This document shows positions 8,761 through 16,418 of a stretch of DNA of 64,000 bases, piece after piece. The stretch comes from Sphingopyxis sp. Its GTDB lineage: Bacteria > Pseudomonadota > Alphaproteobacteria > Sphingomonadales > Sphingomonadaceae. Position 1 is the first letter of the stretch; each line of letters starts with the position of its first letter. Under the pieces are notes generated by a model. The model did no database searches. It saw only the letters and a program-made list of their open reading frames with translations, and had not been told where the DNA came from. The position numbers and the translations under genes are program-made. Location: the NCBI RefSeq assembly GCF_016463645.1, contig NZ_JAEMQX010000005.1, positions 28,988 to 92,987 of the forward strand, given 5' to 3'.

Positions 8761-10452
8761 TCAGGCGCCATATTCTTCGGCAATCCGCGCGACGAGGGCG
8801 TCGGCGAACGAGCGATTAGCAGCGTTGATGCGCTTGATCCGGGTGAGGATCAGGTTGTAGCCGAACAGCGCGGGGATCGCGACGGCGAGGCCGGCGGCGG
8901 TGGCGAGCAGCGCCGCGGCGACACCCGGAGCAATCGCGTTGACGTTGACGTTCCCCTGCGCCGCGATCGCGGCAAAGGTGATCATCACGCCGACCACCGT
9001 ACCGAGCAGGCCGAGGAACGGCCCCCCCGCGATCGACAGCGTCAGGATGACGAGCTTGTCCGACAGGCTGTACGCCTGGTTCGACGACACCGCATCGATC
9101 CGCGCCTTCAGCGCTTCGATCGCCGGCGCAGTGAAGCGCGCACGTCCGGCCTGCGAACGATTGGCAACCTCCTGCAGCCCGGCCTGATAGAGCTGCGACA
9201 GCGTCGAGCTCGGGGTCTTTTCGGCGTGCTGGCCGAGCGCGGCGCCATCGAGCTGCGCTTCGGTCGCATAGGCTTTTTCGAACTGGCCGTTCTCGGTCTC
9301 GATCCGCTTCAGGAGGCGGAACTTCTGGACCATCACGCGGATCGCAAGCACCAGCAGCACGGCACAAAGCGCGATGACGAGCCAGCCTTCGATCGTGACG
9401 CTTTTGACGACGGTCACGAAATAGCCGAGTTCGAAATGCCCGCTGCGTTCCTGTTCGGCGCCGAAGGTCACGAGGCCGCGGCCGTTGTCCGACCGCGCGA
9501 CCGCCTGCACATAGCCCGCGCTGCGATCGGCGGCGGCGAAGCGCAGATTGTCGATCTGGCCGGCGAAGCCCTGCCCGACGACGATATCGCCCTGCTGTGC
9601 GGGAAGCGCGGCGCTGCCGGCGCCCGCCGGGGTGCCATTGACGAACAGTTCGGCGCGGCCATCGCTGCGCACGACGAGAGCGACATGGTTCCAGCTGCCC
9701 GGCTTCAGCGCCGCAGTCGAGGGGATCTGCACGCCGCCGACGGTCACCACCGGCGCGAGCCCGGCAAGCGCGATCGAGAAGGACCCACCCCGGTCGACGA
9801 CGCTGCCGCCCCCCGCCGCGCCCGGCTTGACCCACGCCATGAAAGTGAACGGCCGGCCGCCGATGTTGAGGCTGCTCGAAGCCGCGATGCGCAGCACTTC
9901 CCTGCCGCTGAACGTCGCCGACTGGCCGGCGAAGCCCGCCGAGGTCGGGACGGTCGAAACGCTGTTGTTGTTGCGCGTGCGGTCCTTGACCGGCGAGCCA
10001 GAGAAATCGAGCGCGAGGATTTCGGACGCATCGAACACCCCGGCCGGATTGGCGGTCGAGGCGACGTCGCCATCATAATAGAGATGATAGGTCTGGCTCG
10101 ATGCGGGGTCGAGGCCGACGCCCTTCACCCACACCGTCGCGAGCCCCGACTTCGGGTCGAAATTCTCGACATAATGGTCGACGCGTTCGCCATTGGGGCC
10201 CGCGACGCGCAGGTCCGATCCGTCGGGCTTCACATCGTCGAACGCAAAGGTCTGCGTCGACAGGCGGAGCACGAAGGGAAAGGTCGCCGTCTTGGCGTCG
10301 AGCCCCGCGCCATCGGCCCCCGGCTTCACAACGATTTCCTTGCGCACCGACAGATTGTCGTCGAGCCAGGCGGCGTCTTGCGTTTGCGCCGCAGCGGACA
10401 TGGAAAGCATGCCGATCGCTGCCGCGATCGCTCCGAAAATCAGTTTCTTCAT
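8761..10452 (-). CDS. ExbB/MotA/TolQ proton channel fused to N-terminal DUF2341 and LamG-like domains
   Basis: A 563-residue motor subunit, more than twice the length of ordinary ExbB. Order: signal peptide 1-23; DUF2341-like region about 25-150 (RKEIVV...YHLYYDGD); LamG/concanavalin-like sandwich about 160-330 (FTFMAWVKP, SWNHVALVV, GQIDNLRF); TM1 about 355-373; cytoplasmic helices; then the MotA/TolQ/ExbB core at about 465-535 with the GLLGTVVGVM signature and two further TM helices. The large N-terminal module should lie in the periplasm, where it could bind glycan or substrate. It begins 10 bases after tpsB and is followed 12 bases on by exbD. The domain fusion is seen in sequence; its role as a sensor or clamp for exoprotein passage is inference. 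Confidence 0.88.
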   Translation of the reverse strand: MKKLIFGAIAAAIGMLSMSAAAQTQDAAWLDDNLSVRKEIVVKPGADGAGLDAKTATFPFVLRLSTQTFAFDDVKPDGSDLRVAGPNGERVDHYVENFDPKSGLATVWVKGVGLDPASSQTYHLYYDGDVASTANPAGVFDASEILALDFSGSPVKDRTRNNNSVSTVPTSAGFAGQSATFSGREVLRIAASSSLNIGGRPFTFMAWVKPGAAGGGSVVDRGGSFSIALAGLAPVVTVGGVQIPSTAALKPGSWNHVALVVRSDGRAELFVNGTPAGAGSAALPAQQGDIVVGQGFAGQIDNLRFAAADRSAGYVQAVARSDNGRGLVTFGAEQERSGHFELGYFVTVVKSVTIEGWLVIALCAVLLVLAIRVMVQKFRLLKRIETENGQFEKAYATEAQLDGAALGQHAEKTPSSTLSQLYQAGLQEVANRSQAGRARFTAPAIEALKARIDAVSSNQAYSLSDKLVILTLSIAGGPFLGLLGTVVGVMITFAAIAAQGNVNVNAIAPGVAAALLATAAGLAVAIPALFGYNLILTRIKRINAANRSFADALVARIAEEYGA

Positions 10453-10462
10453 GGGTATTTCC

Positions 10463-12175
10463 TCAGTATTTCAAGCCGACTTTGAAGTGCGCGCGCAGGC
10501 CACCCAGGTCGTCCTGGACAGGCTGCCCCGACTTCGTCGGATCCGATCGAAATTGATAAGCAAGGTCGAGTTGACCGTAGAAAATCTTGTACAGGTCGAA
10601 CCTAGTCGTCAGGCCGGCGCTTCCGAGCCAGAAGGACGATTTTTCCTCGGGAAGCGGGCTTTCGATCCAAGCGTAGCCGCCCTCCAGGAAAGCCGCGACG
10701 CGCCAGTCGATCTTTTCGGCGCCCGTCGGGAGCTTGTAGCCGAGTTCGAGCGAAAGCCGCGCGCCGCTGTCGCCGAGCACTTCGGCCTCGCGGTAGCCGC
10801 GGATGCTGCCGACCCCGCCGAGCACGAACTGTTCGTTCGAAATCAGCGGCGCGGGGGCGAGCTGCCAGTCGAGCGCCGCGCGCAGGTCGAAATCATTCTT
10901 GAGCTGGCGGTTATAGACGCCGCTGCCATAGAAATAGATGAAGCTCGCTTCGGCGCCGGCGCGCTTGCCGACCGATTCCTCGTTGACGTTCGGGGTCAGC
11001 GGATTGTCGGGAATATAGCCGAATTCGCGCTGGCGGCCGACGAGGCCGTCGAAAGCGAAGGTCGTGCCGATGCTGAACTCGCCATTCGATTGCGTGTTGC
11101 CGCCGAGCCAGCGATATTGCGCGGTAAACGGCAGATAGGTGACCGGCGTGTCGAAGGTCAGTGTCTCGCCCGTTTCAGGATCGACGAGGCCGATCTGGTC
11201 GAGATAATCCTTGTAATCGACGCCGAACAACAGCGACTGCACCGTCCCCTGCGGCGAATTTCCGAGCGTGCGCATGAAGCGCCCGCCGACGGTCAGGCCA
11301 TTGCCAAGCACGGTCAGCCCGCCGACCGTCGCGACGTCGGTGTTCGAATTGACGATATAGCCGAGCAGGCTCGACCGGCCGTAGCCGAGCGGCGCATAAT
11401 AGGAGCCCGAGACGACCTGTACCTGATCGAAATCCTCGGGCGCGGTCTGGAAGAAGATATTCGCGCTGTGTCCGGCCTGCCAGAGATTGTCGTAGTTCGC
11501 CGACACGTTGAGGCGAAAGCGTTCGGTCGAGCGGTTATACTGGTCGCTGACCTCGATCGACGCGCCCCACGGCTTCTTGTCCTCGACCGCCAGTTCGATG
11601 TCGACGGTCCCCGGCGCCGCGCCGGCCTTGAACTCGGGAGTGATCGTGCGCGTCGTGCGCGCGTTCGCCGATGACAATTCCTGCTGGAGCGTCGGCACAT
11701 TGGGAACGGTGCCGGGCTTCAGGCTCGGCAGCGCGCCGCGAACCTCGCTCGGCAGCACGAAGTCGGCGCCCGTCACGCGGACGCGGCCGACCTTGCCTTC
11801 GGTGACGACCAGCTCGAGAATGCCCGAGCTGACGTCCTGTTGCGGGATTTCGACGACGACCGTCGCATAGCCGCGGTCGCGATACGCTTTTTCAAGCTCG
11901 CTGCGCGCGACTTCGACGTCAGGCACGCTCTTGCCGTAACCCGCGTGCGGCATCAGCACCGTCTGGATGTCGGCCGCCGTGAGGACCGAATTGCCGCGCA
12001 CGACATATTCCATGACGTCGAAGCGAAACTTGGGATCGCCCGCCGGCGCCGCGGCGGCCTCGTCCTGCGCCGCGGCCGGATTCGCCGCACAGAGAGCAAG
12101 GACGCTTACCGCGGCCATACAACCCCGCAGCGGGTGCAGGGTACGCCCCGCTCTCAATTTTTTCATTCGAACCAT
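10463..12175 (-). CDS. Two-partner secretion outer-membrane translocator (TpsB, FhaC/ShlB/HecB family)
   Basis: A 570-residue Omp85-superfamily transporter that exports TpsA. A signal peptide at about 1-37 (ending AAAQ) is followed by POTRA-like domains at about 45-200 (FDVMEYVVRGNSVLTAADI; GILELVVTEGKVGRVRV) and a 16-strand-type barrel to the C-terminus. The VGSIRGYRE segment is the VRGY-like L6 motif of the barrel. The last residues (HFKVGLKY) end in an aromatic residue. ATG 12175 is used; an ATG at 12166 would shorten it by three residues, and neither has a close SD. First gene of the operon; the AT-rich spacer upstream probably holds the promoter. Confidence 0.93.
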   Translation of the reverse strand: MVRMKKLRAGRTLHPLRGCMAAVSVLALCAANPAAAQDEAAAAPAGDPKFRFDVMEYVVRGNSVLTAADIQTVLMPHAGYGKSVPDVEVARSELEKAYRDRGYATVVVEIPQQDVSSGILELVVTEGKVGRVRVTGADFVLPSEVRGALPSLKPGTVPNVPTLQQELSSANARTTRTITPEFKAGAAPGTVDIELAVEDKKPWGASIEVSDQYNRSTERFRLNVSANYDNLWQAGHSANIFFQTAPEDFDQVQVVSGSYYAPLGYGRSSLLGYIVNSNTDVATVGGLTVLGNGLTVGGRFMRTLGNSPQGTVQSLLFGVDYKDYLDQIGLVDPETGETLTFDTPVTYLPFTAQYRWLGGNTQSNGEFSIGTTFAFDGLVGRQREFGYIPDNPLTPNVNEESVGKRAGAEASFIYFYGSGVYNRQLKNDFDLRAALDWQLAPAPLISNEQFVLGGVGSIRGYREAEVLGDSGARLSLELGYKLPTGAEKIDWRVAAFLEGGYAWIESPLPEEKSSFWLGSAGLTTRFDLYKIFYGQLDLAYQFRSDPTKSGQPVQDDLGGLRAHFKVGLKY

Positions 12176-12201
12176 CGCTGTGCAACGCCCCTCGTAAAGT
12201 C

Positions 12202-12220
12202 GAATCGGTCAGCCCGATTC
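12202..12220. other. Hairpin in the leader of the TPS operon
   Basis: GAATCGG (12202-12208) and CCGATTC (12214-12220) form a perfect 7-base stem with a 5-base loop. It lies 27 bases upstream of the tpsB start codon, within the probable 5' leader, with no T run. It could affect translation or message stability. Confidence 0.4.
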
Positions 12221-12258
12221 GCTACCGGTGGTCGCTCCGCTAAGGTTTCACTATGACA

Positions 12259-12271
12259 TTAGTAATACTAA
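12259..12271. promoter_or_regulatory. Operator-like dyad TTAGTAATACTAA upstream of tpsB
   Basis: An odd-centred 13-base palindrome 84 bases upstream of tpsB, nested in a wider inverted repeat AAGGTT (12242-12247) / AACCTT (12270-12275). The surroundings are strikingly AT-rich for this genome. Likely a regulator site or part of the promoter of the TPS operon; the binding protein is unknown. Confidence 0.4.
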
Positions 12272-12315
12272 CCTTTTCGAGTAGATTTATATAAATATCT
12301 TACAACAAAATGCCC

Positions 12316-12331
12316 GGATCAATATTGATCC
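12316..12331. promoter_or_regulatory. 16-base perfect palindrome between luxR and the TPS operon
   Basis: GGATCAATATTGATCC is a perfect even palindrome in the AT-rich 12176-12374 spacer. It lies downstream of the LuxR-type gene and 141 bases upstream of tpsB. With no loop it is a poor terminator but a good symmetric protein site. The adjacent LuxR-type regulator is a natural but untested candidate. Confidence 0.45.
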
Positions 12332-12374
12332 AGGCTGGATTTGAAGAGGTTATTATTTCTATATTTTAGATATA

Positions 12375-13178
12375 TTATATTCTTGAGCCGGCCTGTGACG
12401 ACCGCACTCCTGCGCCTTCCCGGAACGATCCATCCCATGATGCATCGAGGATCGCGAAAAGCGCGATGGCATCCGCTCTGCTTCGGGTGCCCAGCTTTTC
12501 CCGGATTCCCCGGAAATGGAATTTGACGGTCTCTTCGACGATCTCGAGCTGCTCGGCGACGGCGCTGTTCGTGAGCCCCTGCGCGGCGAGTTCGAGAATC
12601 TCGATTTCGCGACGGGATAGCGGCGTGCGGCCGCGGATGAGCGAGAGCCTTTCGATCGTCCGTGCCGTCAGCACGGTCGCGACAAAGAAGAGGTCGAGAA
12701 ATGATGGTGGCAGGGCCCGCAACACCGGCGGAGCAGCGATCGCGTCGGCGATCGCAACGCGCCCGCCGCGCCCCCATACCGCCACGCTGACGCCGCCTTC
12801 TACCCCTGCCCTGCGCAGGTTCGCCATGACATCCCTCGCAAAGGCCGACTTCTCGCCGGGCCATTCGTCGCAGGTCCACACGAAAGGTTCGATCGCGCGG
12901 CGTGCGAAGCGCCGGACCGGGTCGCGCCCGTCAAAGCCGATGTTGCGCACGCGGTCGGCCGTTTCGCTCGCCAGCGTCGACCATTGAACGGTCTGGTTGG
13001 CAAGGTCCCCCGGCGGAATGAAGGTCAGGATCAGATCGGGCAGGCCCTGCCCATGCAGAAAGCAGGCGAGCAGGTCGAACGCGTCCTTGCGCGTCCGGAC
13101 CTGCGCCAGCCGGCCCGACAGCGCGGGAAGTCCGGCGTCGAGCATTTCCAGCGGCTTCATGGCAAGACACGCACTCAT
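12375..13178 (-). CDS. LuxR-family transcriptional regulator (probable solo)
   Basis: A 267-residue regulator. The N-terminal region (about 20-165) resembles an autoinducer-binding fold: the DPV at 86-88 and a Trp near 101 match conserved positions, but the usual upstream Trp/Tyr ligand pair is not evident. The C-terminus holds a clear LuxR HTH at about 187-242 (LSRREIEILELAAQGLTNSAVAEQL...EETVKFHFRGIREKLG). GAGGGG seven bases before ATG 13178 sets the start; an upstream extension to 13472 has no support. No luxI-type synthase is visible nearby. It sits between the TPS operon and the STN/sigma operon, in the same orientation, so it may control either. Confidence 0.85.
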   Translation of the reverse strand: MSACLAMKPLEMLDAGLPALSGRLAQVRTRKDAFDLLACFLHGQGLPDLILTFIPPGDLANQTVQWSTLASETADRVRNIGFDGRDPVRRFARRAIEPFVWTCDEWPGEKSAFARDVMANLRRAGVEGGVSVAVWGRGGRVAIADAIAAPPVLRALPPSFLDLFFVATVLTARTIERLSLIRGRTPLSRREIEILELAAQGLTNSAVAEQLEIVEETVKFHFRGIREKLGTRSRADAIALFAILDASWDGSFREGAGVRSSQAGSRI

Positions 13179-13243
13179 TTCATTCCCCTCGCTCCGATGA
13201 CGTTCGGGGGCCGGGAAATGCGAAATCTTTTTTTCGCGGTTCC

Positions 13244-14188
13244 CTAATTTCGCAGGATCGCAATGCCTCCCGGAAGGCGGGTGACCTTCATGCCGAGCGA
13301 CTTTGCGATGTGATCGACCGCAAAATCCGCGCGTTCGAGGTGGATGACACCGCTGATCCGGACCTCGTTTCGGCTGCCCAGCAGGTAGACGCGCCCGGGG
13401 CGATAGCGATTGAGCTCGGCTATCACTTCGCTCGCCGGGCGGTCCTTGAACAGGAACAGATCGCGCTGCCATGCGGCGCCGCTTTCGGCGACGTCGCGCG
13501 GGGTCGGCCGCACCTCACCCGCCCGGAAGTCGAGACTGGCGCCGGCATCGACCGTGGCGCGGCCGCCCTGCGACACCACCTCGATCCGTCCCTCCAGACA
13601 GGCGACACGCATCAGCCCACCGCCCGACCGCATCGAGAAACGCGCGACCTGTGCGCGGACCTCGACATCCTTCGCCGTGGCGATCAGCCGGCGTCCCGGA
13701 TCGCAGGTCGCCGAAATCAGGGCCTCGCCCTGCGACAGCTCGACACGCGGCGCCGCGGCATCGGCCCAGAACAACAGCCGCGAATCGGTGTTGAGCTCGG
13801 CGCTGACCTCGGGCTCGAGCCGGACGTGACGGCGCTCGCCCTTGCCTGTGCGATATTCACGCGCCCCCGCCGGGACAGGCGCCGCCAGGGGCACCAGCGA
13901 CACCGCCGCAGCGGCGGCCATCGCAGCCCCGCCGCCAAGGAACCAGCGGCGCGAAACCCCGTGGCCGGCCGCCGGCAAGGCCGCGCCGCCGGCCAGCGCC
14001 GGCCCCAGTTGTTCCCACAGGCGGACCGCCTGGCGGAACGCGCCTTCATTCTCTTCGTTTTGCGCGCGCCACGACAGCAGCATGTCGAGGTCGCGCTGCG
14101 TCGCCTCGCCCGATTTCAGGCGCACGACCCAGCTACGCGCCATCGCGTCGCGGTCGGGCCATCGTCCCAGTTCATTATTATCGGGCAT
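13244..14188 (-). CDS. FecR-family anti-sigma/sigma regulator
   Basis: A 314-residue inner-membrane regulator. The N-terminal cytoplasmic part (about 12-55, ending SWRAQNEENEGAF) is the sigma-interacting region of FecR. RRWFLGGGAAM starts a hydrophobic span at about 80-105, then comes a periplasmic FecR domain (about 110-200) and a C-terminal STN-like segment (VIHLERADFAVDHIAKSLGMKV). ATG 14188 has AGG seven bases upstream; a TTG at 14194 is an alternative. It lies 20 bases after the sigma gene. In classical systems its periplasmic end contacts the STN domain of a TBDR; here the partner is more likely the stand-alone STN protein of the same operon. Confidence 0.88.
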   Translation of the reverse strand: MPDNNELGRWPDRDAMARSWVVRLKSGEATQRDLDMLLSWRAQNEENEGAFRQAVRLWEQLGPALAGGAALPAAGHGVSRRWFLGGGAAMAAAAAVSLVPLAAPVPAGAREYRTGKGERRHVRLEPEVSAELNTDSRLLFWADAAAPRVELSQGEALISATCDPGRRLIATAKDVEVRAQVARFSMRSGGGLMRVACLEGRIEVVSQGGRATVDAGASLDFRAGEVRPTPRDVAESGAAWQRDLFLFKDRPASEVIAELNRYRPGRVYLLGSRNEVRISGVIHLERADFAVDHIAKSLGMKVTRLPGGIAILRN

Positions 14189-14208
14189 CGTCAACCTGGA
14201 TCAGTCCT

Positions 14209-14751
14209 TCAATGACGAGACGGTTTTTGCCGGCCATAAGCGAAATCCTCCCGTTCTTCTTTTTTCAGATATTCGGCGCAATGGTCGAGCGCGCAGCGAA
14301 GCTCCATCTCGACCGTCCGCGTCGAGACGCCAAGTTCGGCGGCGATTTCGCGGCACGACCGTTCGTGGATGCGCACCGCGATCAGGATCATCCGCCGCCG
14401 TTCGGTCAGCGCGGCAATCGCGGCTTCGAGCTGCCCCACCGCCTCGCGATCCTCCGCCGTGCGCGCGACCGAGGGTGTAGGATCGGGGATGTCGAGCGCT
14501 GCCTCGATCCGGTCCGCCAGCGAATGGCGGTTCGCCGACCGGCGGAGATCCGTCGCGGCATTCAGCGTCAGGCGGAACAGATAGGCGGGCGCGTTGCGCA
14601 CCGAATAGGATTTTTCGGTCGTCCGCAGTTTGACATAGACTTCGTTCAGCGCCTCGTCGGCTAGGTCAGCCGAACCGAGGCGGCGACGCAGCCGCTCCCG
14701 GAAATCGGGATAGAGTTGCATGAAGCGCTGCAGGAGGGCGAAGGTCTCCAC
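14209..14751 (-). CDS. ECF sigma factor, FecI-like
   Basis: A 180-residue RNA polymerase sigma factor with region 2 at about 10-75 (DFRERLRRRLGSADLADEALNEVYVKL, AYLFRLTLNAATD) and region 4 at about 110-165 (RRRMILIAVRIHERSCREIAAELGVSTRTVEMEL). It starts with GTG at 14751; no in-frame ATG is better placed. It lies 37 bases after the tonB-like gene and 20 bases before fecR. Likely targets are its own operon and perhaps the neighbouring TPS operon (inference). Confidence 0.85.
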   Translation of the reverse strand: METFALLQRFMQLYPDFRERLRRRLGSADLADEALNEVYVKLRTTEKSYSVRNAPAYLFRLTLNAATDLRRSANRHSLADRIEAALDIPDPTPSVARTAEDREAVGQLEAAIAALTERRRMILIAVRIHERSCREIAAELGVSTRTVEMELRCALDHCAEYLKKEEREDFAYGRQKPSRH

Positions 14752-14788
14752 GGCGCTAGCGGGCCGTCACGGGCGGGCGCATCGGCAC

Positions 14789-15460
14789 TCACCCCCGGAC
14801 CTGGAAGTCGATCGGCACATCGACCTCGATCGGTGCGGGCAGTTCGTCGGGCACCTGCGGCAGCGGTTCGGCGCGCCACAGCGCGGCGAGCGCCTTTTCG
14901 CCGACCAGGCTGTTCGGCGAACGCAGCACGCGCGCATCGACGACGCGCCCGTCACGCGCGACGCGAAAACGCAGTATGACGAGGCCGGCATCGCCGCGAC
15001 CGATATGATCGCCGCGGCGCCGGCTATGCGCCGCGATATGCTTGCGGAGGATCGCGCCATAGGCCGACTTGCCCGCCCCCGCGAGCGGATCGTCCGCCAG
15101 CAGGCTGGCCAGTTCGGTGTCGAATTTCGCGTTGCCCGCCTCGGCCGCCTTGCCGCTTCCCTTGGTGCGGATGGCGACGTCGCTGTTTTCCCGCGTGACG
15201 GGCAGATCGCGGGCATCGATGTCGCCGCCGCCCGCGCGTGCGGGACCGGCAGCGGGATCGAACGTCAAAAGTTCGACCGTCATCGGCTCGCTGCCCGGCG
15301 CCGCGCGCGATCCGCCCGCACCGCTGCCGGCATAGACCAGGCTGAAGAGGATGAAGCCGCCCGCATGAAGGACCAGCGAAAGCGCGATTGCGGCCTTGCG
15401 CCCACGATCCTCCGGCGCGGCGCGGCGGCTCTCGCCGCCGATCGCGGTCGCCGCGTTCAT
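14789..15460 (-). CDS. TonB-family energy transducer
   Basis: A 223-residue protein with a basic N-terminus, one TM helix at about 23-44 (AIALSLVLHAGGFILFSLVYAG), a Gly/Ala-rich linker without a long polyproline run, and a TonB C-terminal domain at about 135-223 (LVILRFRVARDGRVVDARVLRSPNSLVGEKAL). The ATG overlaps the stop of the upstream STN gene by four bases (ATGA), implying translational coupling. This is the second TonB within 8 kb and is not accompanied by ExbBD here, so it may borrow the motor of the TPS operon or a housekeeping one. Confidence 0.85.
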   Translation of the reverse strand: MNAATAIGGESRRAAPEDRGRKAAIALSLVLHAGGFILFSLVYAGSGAGGSRAAPGSEPMTVELLTFDPAAGPARAGGGDIDARDLPVTRENSDVAIRTKGSGKAAEAGNAKFDTELASLLADDPLAGAGKSAYGAILRKHIAAHSRRRGDHIGRGDAGLVILRFRVARDGRVVDARVLRSPNSLVGEKALAALWRAEPLPQVPDELPAPIEVDVPIDFQVRG

Positions 15461-16125
15461 TGCGCGACGATCCGCAACCCGACCGGCTGGGGCATGTTCG
15501 CCGGCGGGGGCGAACCGACCGTCATGCCATCGAGCAGCCGGCGCGCGATGACGAGCGCCTCGCCGTTGCTCCCGGCGCCGAAACCGTCGAGACCGGTGAT
15601 CCGTCCGTCCGCCGAGAGCCAGACATAGAGCGTGAAATCATAGGACCGCGTGCCCAGTTCGCTCGACCGGCGCAGGAGCGCGAGACTCGCGCCCAGCAGC
15701 TTCTCGCCATACCAGCGATATTCGTCGTTGCTGGCGCGAAAGGCCGAGGTCAGTACGTCGATCTCGTCGAGCGACATGTCGGCGGGCGCCTCGCGCGATG
15801 CCGATTCGAGGATGATGGCGTCGGGACGCGTGAAGCGCGGAACCAATCCGCTTCCCTCCAGCATCTGCATCAACGCCTCATATGCGGTCCGCGCCTCCTG
15901 CACGGGGCCGGCCCGCTTGCCCTCGACGAGGCCTTCGGCGACGATGACGTCATATCCGTTGCGCTTGCCGAACTGGCGCAAGGCATCCGCAAGCGGCTGG
16001 CCGGCGGTTACGCCCCAGTCGCGCTCGCGCGCCGCGACGGGCCCGGCCACCAGCGCCTGACATAACAGCGCCAGTGACAGAGCGAGCGCGCGTATCGCCC
16101 GGCCGGAATGTCTCGTCTGCCCCAT
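15457..16125 (-). CDS. Stand-alone exported STN-domain protein with TonB-C-like end
   Basis: A 222-residue periplasmic protein. The signal peptide is at about 1-33 (ending GPVAA). An STN (secretin/TonB N-terminal) domain at about 38-105 (WGVTAGQPLADALRQFGKRNGYDVIV) follows, then a C-terminal region at about 140-222 (YVWLSADGRITGLDGF...MPQPVGLRI) resembling a TonB C-terminal fold. No plug or barrel follows. STN domains normally sit at the N-terminus of signalling TBDRs and touch FecR. First gene of the operon with tonB, sigma and fecR. I infer that it acts as the periplasmic signal input in place of a receptor's own domain. Confidence 0.8.
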   Translation of the reverse strand: MGQTRHSGRAIRALALSLALLCQALVAGPVAARERDWGVTAGQPLADALRQFGKRNGYDVIVAEGLVEGKRAGPVQEARTAYEALMQMLEGSGLVPRFTRPDAIILESASREAPADMSLDEIDVLTSAFRASNDEYRWYGEKLLGASLALLRRSSELGTRSYDFTLYVWLSADGRITGLDGFGAGSNGEALVIARRLLDGMTVGSPPPANMPQPVGLRIVAQ

Positions 16126-16418
16126 CTAGCTTGATCGACCCCGTGCAGAGACCATCGCCGAAATGGAGGCCAGTTGCGCTGCCAGTATTGCAATTTGGTG
16201 ACGACCGGCAGCGATGTCGCCAGTGCCCGCATTATCTGCGCGGCGCCAATCCGGCAGCCTGGCGAGGACGGCAAACCCGACGGCGGCAGCGACCGGAAGT
16301 TTCCCGACCTCGGCCCTTGAAGCCGGGGATCCCGGGTCTCGAAAGGCGTGTTTTGGGCGCGAAGTCGTTGCTTGCCCGGCGTGTCCGGCGAATCCGGAAC
16401 CGGAACCACATGGGCGGT
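16126..16418. other. Intergenic region between the STN operon and phoD
   Basis: 293 bases with no supported gene. It should contain the promoter of the STN/tonB/sigma/fecR operon (minus) near 16126-16200 and the 3' end of the phoD transcript. I see no clear hairpin with a T run and no strong dyad. Confidence 0.5.

Noticed and set aside
6287..10485. Plus-strand frames of several hundred codons opposite the porin, TonB and ExbB genes
   Set aside because: Shadows of clearly recognisable minus-strand genes; composition is biased to Arg/His/Asp with no recognisable family.
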